A DNA stretch of 32,851 nucleotides from Chara braunii (taxonomy: Eukaryota; Streptophyta; Charophyceae; Charales; Characeae): positions 487,992-520,842 of the forward strand of contig BFEA01000640.1 of assembly GCA_003427395.1 (NCBI GenBank). The letters are read 5' to 3'. The position numbers were made by a program, and so were the translations under genes. Under the pieces are notes generated by a model, which saw nothing but the letters and a program-made list of their open reading frames with translations, was not told where the DNA came from and did not search any database. The first letter of the stretch is position 1; the number at the start of each line of letters is the position of its first letter. Below, piece after piece: positions 16,859 to 28,200 of the stretch.

Positions 16859-19539
16859 AGATTATGACTTCACAAGGTAATCTCAAAAGCAAAAACAAAA
16901 ACACTTTATGTGGTTAGGATCACCGGATGAATAGTATTCGGATTACCCTGATGATTTCACTATCATGCTTATGCATTGAGGTGTAATCGTTCGCATAAAA
17001 ACAAGCTTAATAAGTGAAAAGCGAACGTTTGAAAAGTTGTCAAGCGTAATGACAATGACAAAGCAGCAGGAGGCGGAACATTTCTATGTTGAGTTACTTA
17101 GTGTTGGAGATGAATACTCAATCATTCGTAGAACATAAAGAGCAAGTATTGTTTAGGAGGACAAAGCGACCAACAAAGTTTTCCTTCGCTTCTCGAAGTA
17201 GTTGCATGGTACAAAGGGGTGGTCGAACCGAGAGTTCGAACATCAACCAGGAACCAGATCACTTGTTGATCTGCGTGGTACCAGTGGTATTTACTTGCAA
17301 AAGTTATTCATGATAAGTTTCAGTAGTCATGATAGAAAGATCAGTCTTATTTTATTTCTTTAATTAATAATCTTGAAGCGACGATGTAAAAAGTTATTCA
17401 GTCATACAGGTTGAAAAGAAACATTTTGGCAGATCAACTCATTAAGTCAATGATTTAGATTGTGTGATTTTGTTTTAAGGTATGGGGATTTTTGTTGTTT
17501 GATTGCTAGGGACGAAGGATTGTTTTTCACGTTTGGTTCAGATTGTCCTAGTCGACCGACGTACACTTCGTACTTGGGAGATCAGCGGCCCAGGGAAAGA
17601 ACAGCGTTCCGGTTCACTCGGGGTTAACCAAACATTTCCTATACGGTGGAGAGACGAGCAAACGCCCTCGGCTGATCTACCTTTGCGAATGCATTTAAAA
17701 GCCTTCGCACGTGGGTCAGTAGCTCGGTAGGGATACGCTCCTAAGGGTGGTGACAACCCCTTAGGGATACAAGCTTATGCCCCACGAAAACCTATCCTGT
17801 CGTAGGGGATTGCGGGATGTACAGCTCGCGCACCCGGCTTGAGAGGCGAAGAATCGATGCAGCCGCGTCTGTCTCGGCAGCTCGCGGAAAGTTGTGCGTC
17901 GTTCCCGAGTTGTCTCCTGAAGTGATGTTTTAGATAAACTCTTGCTTGACAAGGTCGGGAGGGCCCTCGTTTTCGCGCGAGGGCCGATGCGCTCGAAAGG
18001 TGGCGCCGTTGCTGAGGATGATGGCAAGCTACCGTTGTCCCTTGCGGAACGACACTCGGGTATGTTATTTTATAGTGGATAAATTTTTGTATTCTAATGA
18101 TTTTATCTTCATCGATTGATTTTATTATTATTTTATTTCGATAAGGATTTCATTCTGGAGATCATTTTGGTTACTTTTGAACGTTCCGGTTGGGTTTAAA
18201 TTCATAATATCTTGATACTAATTGTGTCGTATTCTGTTATTGTTTTAGTATTCGAGTTATTGTGTAGAGAATAATTATTTTAATGTGTCATATATTAATC
18301 ATATCGTCTATAAAAACCCTGAAGGTATTCTTTTAGTTATAATGCTTGCGTAAGTTGTTATTGGGTGGAACTATTTTGAAAAGTTGTCAACCAAACGTTG
18401 ACTTCTTATGATATCGTTTTGCATATTTATTTAGTCCTGCATCAGATAGTTCAATGATGTCTATTTCGATCGTCAGTCTACCNGGACTCCTATTCATTTC
18501 GAGATTGTCCGTTTTAGTGACGCACTTCTATGATTGAAGGCATCTGAACTACTGTTGAAAATTATTTAGCTTCGATCATTATGAAATTTCATATGAAAGC
18601 ATTCGTTGTAAGTTGTATTGTTGTTCTTGAATATTTTTTAAATAAGTTTTGAAGGCGTTATCATGTCACGGCAAATTTCCGATGGATTTGTGAGCTCCGT
18701 AGGTGGTAGTGAGGCCCACGCCGGAGCTATGCTCCTGGTCCATAGTGGGATGTTGTCTTCTGTACCCTATGTGGTTTAAGGGAAGGAGGATTACACTATC
18801 ACTGAAAGGGAGGAAAGTGTTGAGGTTTTATTAGAATGATGCTTGTAGAGTAGGCGACTATTGTTTGGCATGAGGAGAGGAGTGGCTACATAACCTTGTG
18901 TCGGGCTTGGTCACCGTACCTCTATGGTCGGGGTCTAGCCAACCTTGGTCATTTGAGGTGGGGCAGTTTTACTCTACATGCAGACGACTAATGAGATCGA
19001 AAACACTGGAATCGGAGGGAATGTGGTGAGGCTCGAATATAAAGCAGGGCTCGATGTCGAGATGTTATCCTCATATGGAATACACCACTCATCGACGCAT
19101 TCGCAAAGAATACAGAAGTAACGGGCATGATAACTTATATGGAATGAAATGAGGATCATAACTTGGTCGGGAAACTTTGGATGAATGATTTCTCTCTGAG
19201 TGGTCCATTCAGAATATGTATGAACAACTCCAGGAAGTTGATACGTTTAGAACACCTATCAGGGGTTATTCCTGACTCACTTGAGTTTTACTAAGGTGCA
19301 ACGCAGGTATCGACTAAATGAATTTCGTTTTGGAAGGCTAACCGGAAGCTTTTCCGGTACCATTCAAAGAGACTAAAAGATGTTTTGAGTGATCGTAAGT
19401 GGGATGATGTTGGGATCATTATGAAAAAGTACCTCTGAATTGAAGGCTTTCAGGGGCTTGACCTGGGTCCAAGTTTGATAAGGTTTGTTAGAGGCTATAT
19501 ATAGTATCATTCCACCACATATGATGAGTAATGATTAAA

Positions 19540-19655
19540 GGTTTCTTTGAGGTTAAATCCAGTTTTGTTGTATTAAGTGAGGTTCGTAGAGGTTAAATCC
19601 AGTTGTTGTTTTTATGTATTAAGTGATGGTTTGTGGAGGCTAAATCCAGTTTTGT
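19540..19655. repeat. Tandem repeat of about 44 bp inside B
   Basis: Three copies of a unit containing GAGG(T/C)TAAATCCAGTTTTGTT and ATTAAGTGA. The mirror copy lies at 26000-26105 in the forward E module, where a short AAT run (about 26026-26043) has changed one unit. Confidence 0.8.
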
Positions 19656-20292
19656 TATTATGTTATTGTAAATTGTAGTAAAAGTTTCGGCTTAGTTCCG
19701 GACGATTGTTGGAATTATAGTGTGATCGTTGCTTTCACATGAAACTTTTATAAGGATCCCGATTCCATTTTTGATGGTGAACGACGGGGACATCGCTCAA
19801 TGGGTTTGGGAATGCTGTCGGGGCAAATATCCTAACAAGGGTATTTGCCGGGGGTTTTGAACGTCGCGCACTGCTCGAATCTTTTGTTGAATTGAGGAAC
19901 TTGATGAGACTAACGTTTGCCAAAAGTTATTGAGACTTTACATATGACTGAGAGATTCAAAGTTTTTCAGACTTTAGTCCGGATGCGTGTGGCGTTCGAG
20001 GGTAACAGATGGGAACGACAATGCTTCGCTTTTGTCGAAGTCGCAGAAACGTGCGGATAAGGGAATGCTAGAATCAAACCTATCCTACTTATAATAATGT
20101 CGAGCGCCTGTTAAGCCGCGCGATTCAGGGCCTAAGTGGGCTAAAAAGAGGATTGCGCCCGGTATACGGCCACGACGCAGGAGGAGTAGGAAGTTTTTGT
20201 TTTTATTTCTATGGCTGCGGGGTGTGACTTCGAGCCTGAGGGCCAATAGGCCAATACCAAGGCTTACCTGGTTCGATGGCCAACCAAGCCGT

Positions 20293-20804
20293 CTCCAACA
20301 GATCCAAACGCGCACGCTCGTCGTTATCAAGTACCAGGGTTGTCGCTCGCCCACCTCGCATGATTCTAAAAGTCTAAGTACCATACATGGAGGTCATCCG
20401 TGAGGCTAGTCTCCACACTATGACTCGTAAAGGCCGACTGAGTCCAAACAAGTGCCTGGTCTCAGTATCCCAGATCCGGATGACGCTGAAACGTCTGCCG
20501 GACGAGGTAATTGTGATACTTACAATGACTCGTGAGAGACATTGGAGATTACTCGCGCGGTGAAAATAAAGGGTATATCCGAAAAACTCATCCCGAATCC
20601 GGGCCGTATTTGCCCGGGAATCCTCGCGAGTAGTGGAAAAAATCCCTCGCCGTTGCGTAATAATCCGATGAAGCCGATCCACTCAGTAGGAGAACCATCT
20701 CGAACCCGTAAAATCTGCTCCGCTCCTCTGATAAGGTCGTCCTCACGTATGTCGCGAACCAGCAAATACCTCGGGATCGTCAAGTCGCATCGTGCTCCAG
20801 ACAT
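20293..20804 (-). pseudogene. ORF2, copy D: truncated and frameshifted
   Basis: ATG at 20804, 24 nt after the ORF1 stop, as in copy A. The first 60-odd codons match ORF2 A. A frame change within the run of T on the minus strand (near 20635-20645) moves the coding match to another frame, which continues to TAG at 20374-20376 (a CAG codon in copy A). The C-terminal 40 or so codons are cut off by the inversion breakpoint at about 20292. It cannot be functional. Confidence 0.7.
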
Positions 20805-20828
20805 TTGCGTGTCAGAACATAAATTATA

Positions 20829-21341
20829 TTAGTCACGTAATGCTTCCTCGAGCTCGTCCTCCTCATCCTGCCATTCATACTAAGAGAAAGGTTCAACTCG
20901 TAAAATGCTGAACCTGTTTGCTCGCACTCGCTTCATATGATATATACCAAAGAACGGACCCTGCCGTTCGTTCAGCCGTAGTACAGAGGAAACGAACGTC
21001 AACCTTATCACGGGAATTTCGTCCATTCGAGGGTTCAATTCCTACGGCTGCATCACGACCAGATTCATGCTGGGGAAATCACGTTTAGGCAGCGGCGGCG
21101 CAAACTCATAATGTAGGATGTCCAATCCGGTCCTTGAACTAAAAATAAGTCGTCTAGGGGGATTCCGAGCACTGCCTGCCCAGAATCGTGGAACATCCTC
21201 CTCAGAGTATAATTCATACGGATTGTAGACGAGCCGTCCTATCCTCTCTAATCTTTCTCCGTTGAGCCTTCGGGACTTGCCCCGCTCTGCCGCTGCATCA
21301 CGATTATGGAAAAGATAACAGACCGTCGTTCCCGCAACCAT
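20829..21341 (-). pseudogene. ORF1, copy D: 513-nt frame with one stop
   Basis: ATG at 21341 and terminal TAA at 20829-20831 are in the same frame, spanning exactly 171 codons as in copies A and C. One internal TAG at 21042-21044 replaces a TAC codon of copy A. Copy C has the identical change. After this stop the acidic tail (QDEEDELEEALRD) is intact, which shows what the end of the undamaged protein looked like. Confidence 0.7.
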
Positions 21342-22619
21342 CTGAAAGAAGTGAAGACAAAGGTGATCAAGTTAAAACTAAGTATTACTAAAAGATTTGT
21401 CTTCCTTCTGGTCCGTGCTTCTTATGACACGGCCCTCCACGTCAGGAGTATCTAAATACACTCCGTTTGGCTAGTAGGACATGAACAGGGCTGCTTGTGG
21501 CACCAGTTCCCCATACGTCAGTGACTCACTAGAACGGCCACCAAACGAGTGCTATGGCAGTTTCTCCTTACGCAAGGCATCAAGAACTTAAAGTCCTTTC
21601 GTGAAGACAGTTTTATCTATCCCTCTAGGAGGTGGTCTGGGATACCCCTCGTCCTCGTCTGAGTGAACCTCGGAATTGAGAAGTCGGGCCGGCTTTCCCG
21701 CAACAGCATGGTACCCCCTCGCAAAGCGGTCCACTCTGAGTGGATAACAGGGTTGGGCTCTAAGGCAACGAACCCCCGCCCTAGATGCCTCCTAGAAAAA
21801 AAAAAAAACATCTACACAATAGGCCAGCTAGATTTTTGCCACCTGATGTCTAGAGCAACTTAGATGAAGAAAAAGAAAATTGTAGAAAAAAAAAGTCATT
21901 CAGACGGACAAGCGTAGATAGAAAGGGTCATTCGGGAAAGAAATGGGTGACCTTGGGGATCAAGTCTAAGTTCAATTGCGTTCCTATTCTTTATGCTCGG
22001 TTTATTCTCGTCATTTTCTTTTCTTTCAAGCTGACACATTCCCACAAGTTCAGAGATGAGAAAACAATCATATTTTTCATCATCATTCCTCATCCATCTC
22101 AACCCACATGCCGTACCTGCAATCAAAGTCAGATCACACATAGACCACTATACATTCCTTTGCCATCGTGAGACTTTTCATAACACATGCGAACATATAT
22201 TTCCTTTTCCTTTCCAATGAACATTTAGAGAGTTAAGGTCAAGCAAGTGCGGGTTCACACAGGTGTGAACGGAACTAAATCAGATTAACTGACCTTGAGT
22301 GAAGTTGAACGGTATACCCAAGAAAACCGTATAGAAGTACGCTCTCCTTACGAGAAGGTTGTCGCACCCAGTCGTCACCAAAGTGATCGACACCACTCTC
22401 TTGTGACGACCGCCTGCCAGACCACCCTCGTAGCACACAATCACTTCTGAATGAACAGTTGGCGTTACCCTGTTACCGCCACTTGACTTCAAAGCCACTG
22501 CGTCTTTGAGGCGTCACACTCTCGTTACTTCAAAATGAAACACCGCTTGACGTACCTCCTCTGTGTCAACGTCCCACCTCTACTCAGTACAAAGATATTG
22601 CCCTTACTGCCATAAAAAC
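21342..22619 (+). other. Body D: repeated stretch without a recognised gene
   Basis: Matches 13035-14299 and 29952-31215. Compared with A it has an extra short block near 21410-21435, also present in C. Nothing in it reads as a conserved protein. Confidence 0.5.
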
Positions 22620-23080
22620 AGTGTCGTCTTTTGACAAAAAAACAGCAGTGCCGTAAAAACAAGAGTCGTTGCCGCAAAACAAATTCCTGCAGCGCTCCCG
22701 CATTACAGCTGAAAAAATCAAGACCTGTCGCCGCAAAAATCCGGTCGTTAAAACCGGAGTCGTCGCCGCAAAATTTCAGCAGCACTTTTGTACCACTGCT
22801 GAAAAAAACCGCGTCACCGCCGCAAAATTTCGGCAACACTTCCGTACTACCGAATTAAAAACTCATGTTGCTGCCGCAGAATTTCGGTAGCACTTCCGTA
22901 CCACCGCTGTAAAAACCCATGCCGCTGCCGCATAATTTCGCAGTACTTCCGTACCACTGCAGCAAAAACGGGTGCCGCTTCCGCAGAATTTCGGCAACAC
23001 CTCCGTACCCATGCCGTAAGAACCCGTGCTGCCACCGCAGAATTTCGGCAGCACTTCCGTACCGCTGCTGTAAAAAAACA
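22620..23080 (+). repeat. 54-bp minisatellite, copy D, about 8 units
   Basis: The same unit as 14300-14590, with nearly twice the length. Unit boundaries show the TTTCGGCA(G/A)CACTTCCGTAC block at regular spacing. Some units are shortened (near 22940), so frame is not preserved. This argues against a translated repeat. Confidence 0.85.
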
Positions 23081-23089
23081 GCTGGCCAA

Positions 23090-24285
23090 AATTAGTAAAT
23101 TTCACTGTGTCGTACTGCCGTAGTCGTGCAGCGCCACTGGGTCTGTCCCGTGGGACCAGCACCAGCCAGAGGGGAGGGGAGCAAAGTGCTCCCTGCCTTG
23201 ACTATGGCTGCCCCGTTCTTCTCCTTGCGCTCCTCTGCAGACCTCCAGCCTCTTCTCACGTTGCCTCAGGCAGCAGCTCCAGCAGCCAGCAACACAAAAG
23301 TGTGCTCGTTACACACTCGCATCACGAGGGCATTGTGTGGCAACTGGGGGGCAGCTGCCTGTTTTATATTGGTTGAGGACGGCTGGACGTCACTCCAGCC
23401 CCCAGGCAAAATCGTGGGCTCACTATGAGCCCTTGATCTGCCAGGATCCAAGGTTGATTGTGGCCGCAGCACAACCACAGTCTTAGTGTGGGGCAGTTTC
23501 TTTAACTGCCCTATTTTATTTGTATTTTTACTTTTCCCAGCTATCTCAGAATCTCACAAGATTGTTGGGTTCCTTCCATTTCCAAAACCTTTTTTCTTTT
23601 GTTTTTCTGATAAGGGGTTGGAAAGATACAACCCCCTACAGTTTGATGTATCTGGACCCTTTTCCCAGGGCATATACATCGGTGAAAAGACTTTACCTAG
23701 CCTTTTCCTTAGTGGCCCTTCAATTTTCAGGCTGCCTGCAAAAACGAGAGCCTCACAGTTGCCAGAGGTAGCACCACGTGAGGACAAGTGTCCTCACAAA
23801 AATAAAGAAGAAATAAAACAAAAAGAAAAAGAAAATTAAAACTATTCTAACTGCATGCGCCTGGCCATTCTCTCGACCAGGTTCATGCAGTTGCATGGTA
23901 CAGTCCTCCTTTACTTTTCTCTGCCCTCCCCTGAAAACGGGGAGGGCAGTTGGCACGTTGGGAGGAGTAGGACCTCCCCCTCCGAACTCTCACGTCCTCT
24001 CTCTCTCTTCTCCAACCACCTCCCTTAACCCCCATTTTCACGCGTGCGTTGTGGGCCGTGAGATCCGAAATCTTGCAGCCTCAAATAATCGAACTGAATA
24101 TGGCAGGGAGCCATTCTACTCCCACAAAGCCTAAAAAGGCTGTTCTTTTTTTCCCACGAGGTAAGTTGCCTCGTTTTGCTTTTTATTTTTTTGTATTTTT
24201 TTAACAGTTTTTAATTTTCTTCGTTTCAGCCTCCCCCGTTCTCCCTGTTTGGTCAAGCCACAACGGCTCATGAACGGGGAAACAA
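23090..24285 (+). other. Hairpin array, copy D
   Basis: It carries the same series of stems as copy A. Examples are GGGCTGGA/TCCAGCCC near 23380-23401, GGGCTCACTATGAGCCC near 23416-23432, GGGCAGTT/AACTGCCC near 23493-23513, and GTGAGGAC/GTCCTCAC near 23778-23797. Some pairs are restored relative to A (AACTGCCC instead of AACTGTCC) and others are lost (the ACCTCTGGCA stem is partly deleted). Confidence 0.75.
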
Positions 24286-24290
24286 CAAGG

Positions 24291-24382
<92 letters not shown>
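24291..24382 (+). repeat. Poly-A tract (A92)
   Basis: Ninety-two uninterrupted A. Copy A has a short A-rich but interrupted stretch at the same place (15833-15870). The true length is doubtful because homopolymers this long assemble poorly. Confidence 0.9.
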
Positions 24383-24387
<5 letters not shown>

Positions 24388-24508
24388 CCTCGTTTCGTTT
24401 CGCATGCATATGCAGACGAATGTATACTTGGGGAGCCCTTTCCTCATCGGTCCTGCATACCTCCGCGTTTAGGAGGTAGATTCATTCGTCCGGCTTACCC
24501 GACAGTCG

Positions 24509-24561
24509 GGCTGTTGGGGCACAGACCCCTGATAAGTCGGTGCGAATCCAATGAAACAGCC
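24509..24561 (+). ncRNA. Hammerhead-like motif 2, copy D
   Basis: Stem III GGCTGT/ACAGCC is perfect, the triplet would be GTT, and stem I GGGG/CCCC has loop CACAGA. The core box reads CTGATAA instead of CTGATGA, and pair 10.1-11.1 is G-T. The G8-to-A change should abolish catalysis. It preserves stems that copy A has lost, so the ancestor was probably complete. Confidence 0.55.
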
Positions 24562-24662
24562 AGGAATTGGGCCTCGCTGTACTACTTTTGAAGTGCACAA
24601 AAGACAAAAATCATGCCGCTGTATCTTTCCATGTTCTAGCGGAAGATTCACTCTCTGTTGCC

Positions 24663-24719
24663 CAGACTGTCAAGGTTCAGCCTCCTCATGAGTCGGTGAA
24701 ATCCCGACGAAACAGTTTG
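24663..24719 (+). ncRNA. Type III hammerhead ribozyme motif 1, copy D, core mutated
   Basis: Stem III has eight pairs (24663-24670 with 24712-24719), one of them G-T. The triplet is GTC (24669-24671), stem I is AGGT/GCCT, stem II is GTCGG/CCGAC with the G10.1-C11.1 pair intact, and GAAA is at 24709-24712. The conserved box reads CTCATGA (24685-24691): the G5 position is C, which should inactivate it. The stem differences from copy A keep pairing. Confidence 0.75.
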
Positions 24720-24897
24720 TTCGGCACGAACCGGCGTTTTCTCCAAAAAAAATCTAACAAAAATCCAAAGAAGAATCTAAAAAAAATCTAAAAAGGAAAA
24801 CTAACTTTAGGCTGTCCGTTTTCAACATGCGCCTGTTGTTTCTTTTGGGGACTGCAAGTCCCCAGTCACATCTTCTTGCGCCATCTGGCGGTTTTAG

Positions 24898-24921
24898 ATT
24901 ATTATTATTATTATTATTATT
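24898..24921. repeat. (ATT)n microsatellite, about 8 units
   Basis: Shorter allele of the tract at 16389-16431, in the same place between the hammerhead zone and the CGTTGGC-type hairpin. Confidence 0.9.
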
Positions 24922-25000
24922 TTTGGCCGTTGGCCACAACCAACGGCTCCGTCCGTTTTTCCTGCTTTGCCACGGACCACAGTTCGATTTAGTAAGGGAT

Positions 25001-25066
25001 AAAAAAAAAACTTTAGACCATATCTCTATTTATGCGTGTCATCCTTGCGCATGGCCATACTAATCT
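25001..25066 (-). ncRNA. U6 snRNA-derived 3' half with oligo-T terminator, copy D
   Basis: The minus strand reads AGATTAGTATGGCC, then ATGCGCAAGGATGACACGCA, then GAGATATGGTC, and ends in T10. The 3' part is slightly nearer to canonical U6 than copy A (ATGGTC kept). The internal stem-loop has a C-to-A change. As in copy A, the 5' half of U6 is replaced. Confidence 0.85.
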
Positions 25067-25151
25067 GTGCGGCCTATCTCGGTCGTGTGATCTATTCGAT
25101 CGCACGGTCGAGATAAACCGCGCCTTCGGTGAGTGAGGGCTGCTCCAAAAA

Positions 25152-25241
25152 GAAGTTAGCCCGGTAGGTTACGCGCAGTCGGGTTTGATCCCGGTACCTG
25201 CTGGACGAAAGTCTGGCATCTCATCCAACTGGGCTAGCTCC
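25152..25241 (-). promoter_or_regulatory. tRNA-like Pol III promoter module, copy D
   Basis: A box TAGCCCAGTTGG (25225-25236) fits TRGCNNAGYNGG, and B box GATCAAACC (25182-25190) fits GWTCRANNC. The start-to-start distance is again 46 nt. T5 on the minus strand (25147-25151) follows the 3' AACTTCTT end. Retention of both boxes and their exact spacing in two diverged copies supports past or present Pol III use. Confidence 0.7.
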
Positions 25242-25250
25242 TATCACACT

Positions 25251-28200
25251 GCTCTTGTAAATGAAGAGCCCAACCTTCACCTTCCCCCCTGTCTATGGCC
25301 TTGCAAGCATTACCTGCCTTTGGCCTAGCCATACCGGTTAGCCGCGTGACCACGGCTTGGTCGACCATTGAACCAGGTAAGCCTTGGTATTGGCCTATCG
25401 GCCCCCAGGCTCGAAGTCACACCCCGCGGCCCTAGAAATAAAAACAAAAACTTTCTACTCCTCCTGGGTCGTGGCCCTATACCCAGCGCAATCCTTTTTT
25501 TAGCACACTTAGGCCCTGAATCGCGCGGCTTAACATCCGCTTGACATTATTATAAGTAGGATAGGTTTAATTTTATAATTCCCTTATCTGCACGTTCCTG
25601 CGGCTTCGATAAAAGCGAAGCATTGTCGTTCCCATCCATTACCCTCGTACGCCATACACGTCCGGACTAAAGTTTGAAAAACTTTTAATCTCTCAGTCAT
25701 AGGTAAAGTCTCAATAACTTTTGGCAAACGTCAGTCTCATCAAGCTCCTCAATTCAACAAATGATTTGAACAGTGTCCGACGTTCAAAACCCCCGGCAAA
25801 TACCCTTGTCAGGGAATTTGTCCCGACAGCATTCCCAGACCCATTGAGCGACGTCCCCGTCGTTCACCATCAAAAATGAAATCGGGATCCTTATAAAAGT
25901 TCCATGTGAAAGCAACGACCACAATACAATAATTCCAATAATCGTTCGGAACTAAGCTGAAACTTTTACGACAATTTACAACAGCATAATAACAAAACTG
26001 GATTTAGCGTCCACAAACCTTCACTTAATAATAATAATAATAAAAATTGGATTTAACCTCCAGGAGCCTCACTTAATACAACAAAACTGAATTTAGCCTC
26101 AATAAACTTTTCATCACTACTAATCATATGTGGTGGAATGATACCAGATATAGCCTATGGCAAACCTTATCAAACTTGGACCAGGTCTAGCCCCTGGAAA
26201 CCTTCAATTTAGAGGAACTTTTTCAGAATGCTCCCCGCTTCATCCCACTGGCGGCCATTCTAAACATCTTTTAGTCTCTCATAATGGTACCGAAAAGGCT
26301 TCCGGCTAACCTTTTGAAACGAAATTCATTCAGTCGATACCTGCGTTGCACCTGAATAAAACTCAAGTGAGTCAGGAATAACCCCTAATAGGTGTTTTAA
26401 ACGTATCAACTTCCTGGAGTTGTTCATACATATTCTGAATGGACCACTCAGAGAGAAATCATTCGTCCAAAGTTCCCCGACCAAGTTGTGATCCTCATTT
26501 CATTCCACATAAGTTATCATGCCCGTTACTTCTGAATTCTTTGTGAATGCGTCGAGGAGTGGTGAAATCCATATGACGATAACATCTCGACATCAAGCCC
26601 TGCTTTAGATTCGAGCCTCACCAATTTCCCTCCGACTCCAGTGTTTTCGATCTCATTAGTCGTCTGCATGTAGAGTAAAACTGCCCCACCTCAAATGACC
26701 AAGGTTGGCTAGACCCCGACCATACAGGTACGGTGACCAAGCTCGATACAAGGTTATGTAGCCACTCCTCTCCTCATGCCAAACAATAGTCGCCTACTCT
26801 ACAAGCATCATTCTAATAAAACCTCAACTCTTTCCTCCCTTTAGGTGATAGTGTAATCCTCCTTCCCTTAAACCACATAGGGTACAAAAGACAACATCCC
26901 ACTATGGACCAGGAGCATAGTTCCGGCGTGGGCCCCACTACCACCTACGAAGCTCACAAATCCATCAGAAATTTATCGTGACATGATAACGCCTTCAAAA
27001 TTTATTTCAAAAATATTCAAGAACAACAATACAACTTACAACGAATGCTTTCACATGAAATTTCATAATGATCGAAGCTAAATAATTTTCAACAGTAGTT
27101 CAGATGCCTTCAATCATAGAAGTGCGTCACTAAAACGGACAATCTCGAAATGAATAGGAGTCCNGGTAGACTGACGATCGAAATAGACATCATTGNACTA
27201 TCTGATGCAGGACTAAATAAATATGCAAAACGATATCATAAGAAGTCAACGTTTGGTTGACAACTTTTCAAAATAGTTCCACCCAATAACAACTTACGCA
27301 AGCAATATAACTAAAAGAATACCATCAAGGTTTTTATAAACGATATGATTAATATATGACGCATGAAAATAATTATTCTCCACACAATAACTCGAATACC
27401 AGAACAATAACAGAATACGACACAATAAGTATCAAGATATGATAAATTTAAACCCAACCGGAACGTTCAAAAGTAACCAAAATAATCTCCAGAATGAAAT
27501 CCTTATCGAAATAAAATAATATTAAAATCAATCGATGAAGATAAAATCATAAGAATACAAAAATTTATCCACTATAAAATAACATACCCGAGTGTCGTTC
27601 CGCAAGAGACAACGGTAGTTTGCCATCATCCTCGGCAACGGCGCCACCTGTTGAGCGCATCGGTCCTCGCGTGAAAACGAGGCCCCCCCCGACCTTGTCA
27701 AGCAAGAGTTTATCTAAAACATCACTTCAGGAGACAACTTCGGAACGACACACAACTTTCTGCGAGCTACCAAGACGAACGTGGCTGCATCCCTTCTTCG
27801 TCTCTCTGGCCGGGTGCGCCAGCTGTACATCCCGCGATCCCCTACGACAGGATAGGTTTTCGCGGGGCATAGGCTTGCATCCCTCAGGGGTAGTCACCAT
27901 CCCTAGGAGCGGATCCCTAGCAAGCTACTAACCCACGTAAGAAGACTTTTAAATGCAATCGCAGAGGTAGATCAGCCGAGGGCGTTTGCTCGTCTCGCTG
28001 AAGTATAGGAAATGTTTGGTTAGCGCCGAGTGAACCCCAACGCCGTTCTTTCCCTGGGCCGCTGATCTTCCATGTACGAAGTGTACGTCGATCGACTAGA
28101 ACAGTCTCAACCAGACGTGAAAAACAATCCTTAGTCCCTAACAATCAAACAACAAAAATCCCCATACCTTAAAACAAAATCACATAATCTAAATCATTGA

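Larger units (their letters stand above)
16772..20292 (-). repeat. E module in inverted orientation (B)
   Basis: The reverse complement of 25362-28874 over about 3.5 kb, at about 95 percent identity in the stretches I compared. The left end (TTACCAGAGTGAGATGCTGC) mirrors 28850-28874, and the right end (AAGCCGT at about 20286-20292) mirrors 25362. In the normally arranged unit the same module lies forward between bodies D and C, so this copy has been flipped. Relative to the normal arrangement, about 110 bp and about 30 bp are missing at the two ends. Apart from a 44-bp repeat at 19540-19655 and an ORF2 tail, I see no gene in it. Confidence 0.9.
20293..25250 (+). repeat. Body module, copy D
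   Basis: Same order of parts as body A, beginning within ORF2 because the inversion of B cut it. It has a longer minisatellite, a pure A92 tract at 24291-24382 and a complete right end with U6-like and tRNA-like parts. It then runs normally into the forward E module. Together with 25251-28901 it makes one complete 8.6-kb unit. Confidence 0.85.

Noticed and set aside
18985-19110. Coding-looking stretch (EIENTG to SQRIQK) in the inverted E module
   Set aside because: Stops lie on both sides in both B and E copies, no frame continues, and no family was recognised. I could not support a gene.
24249-24479. Lys-rich or Phe-rich ORFs over the A92 tract
   Set aside because: Artefacts of the homopolymer.
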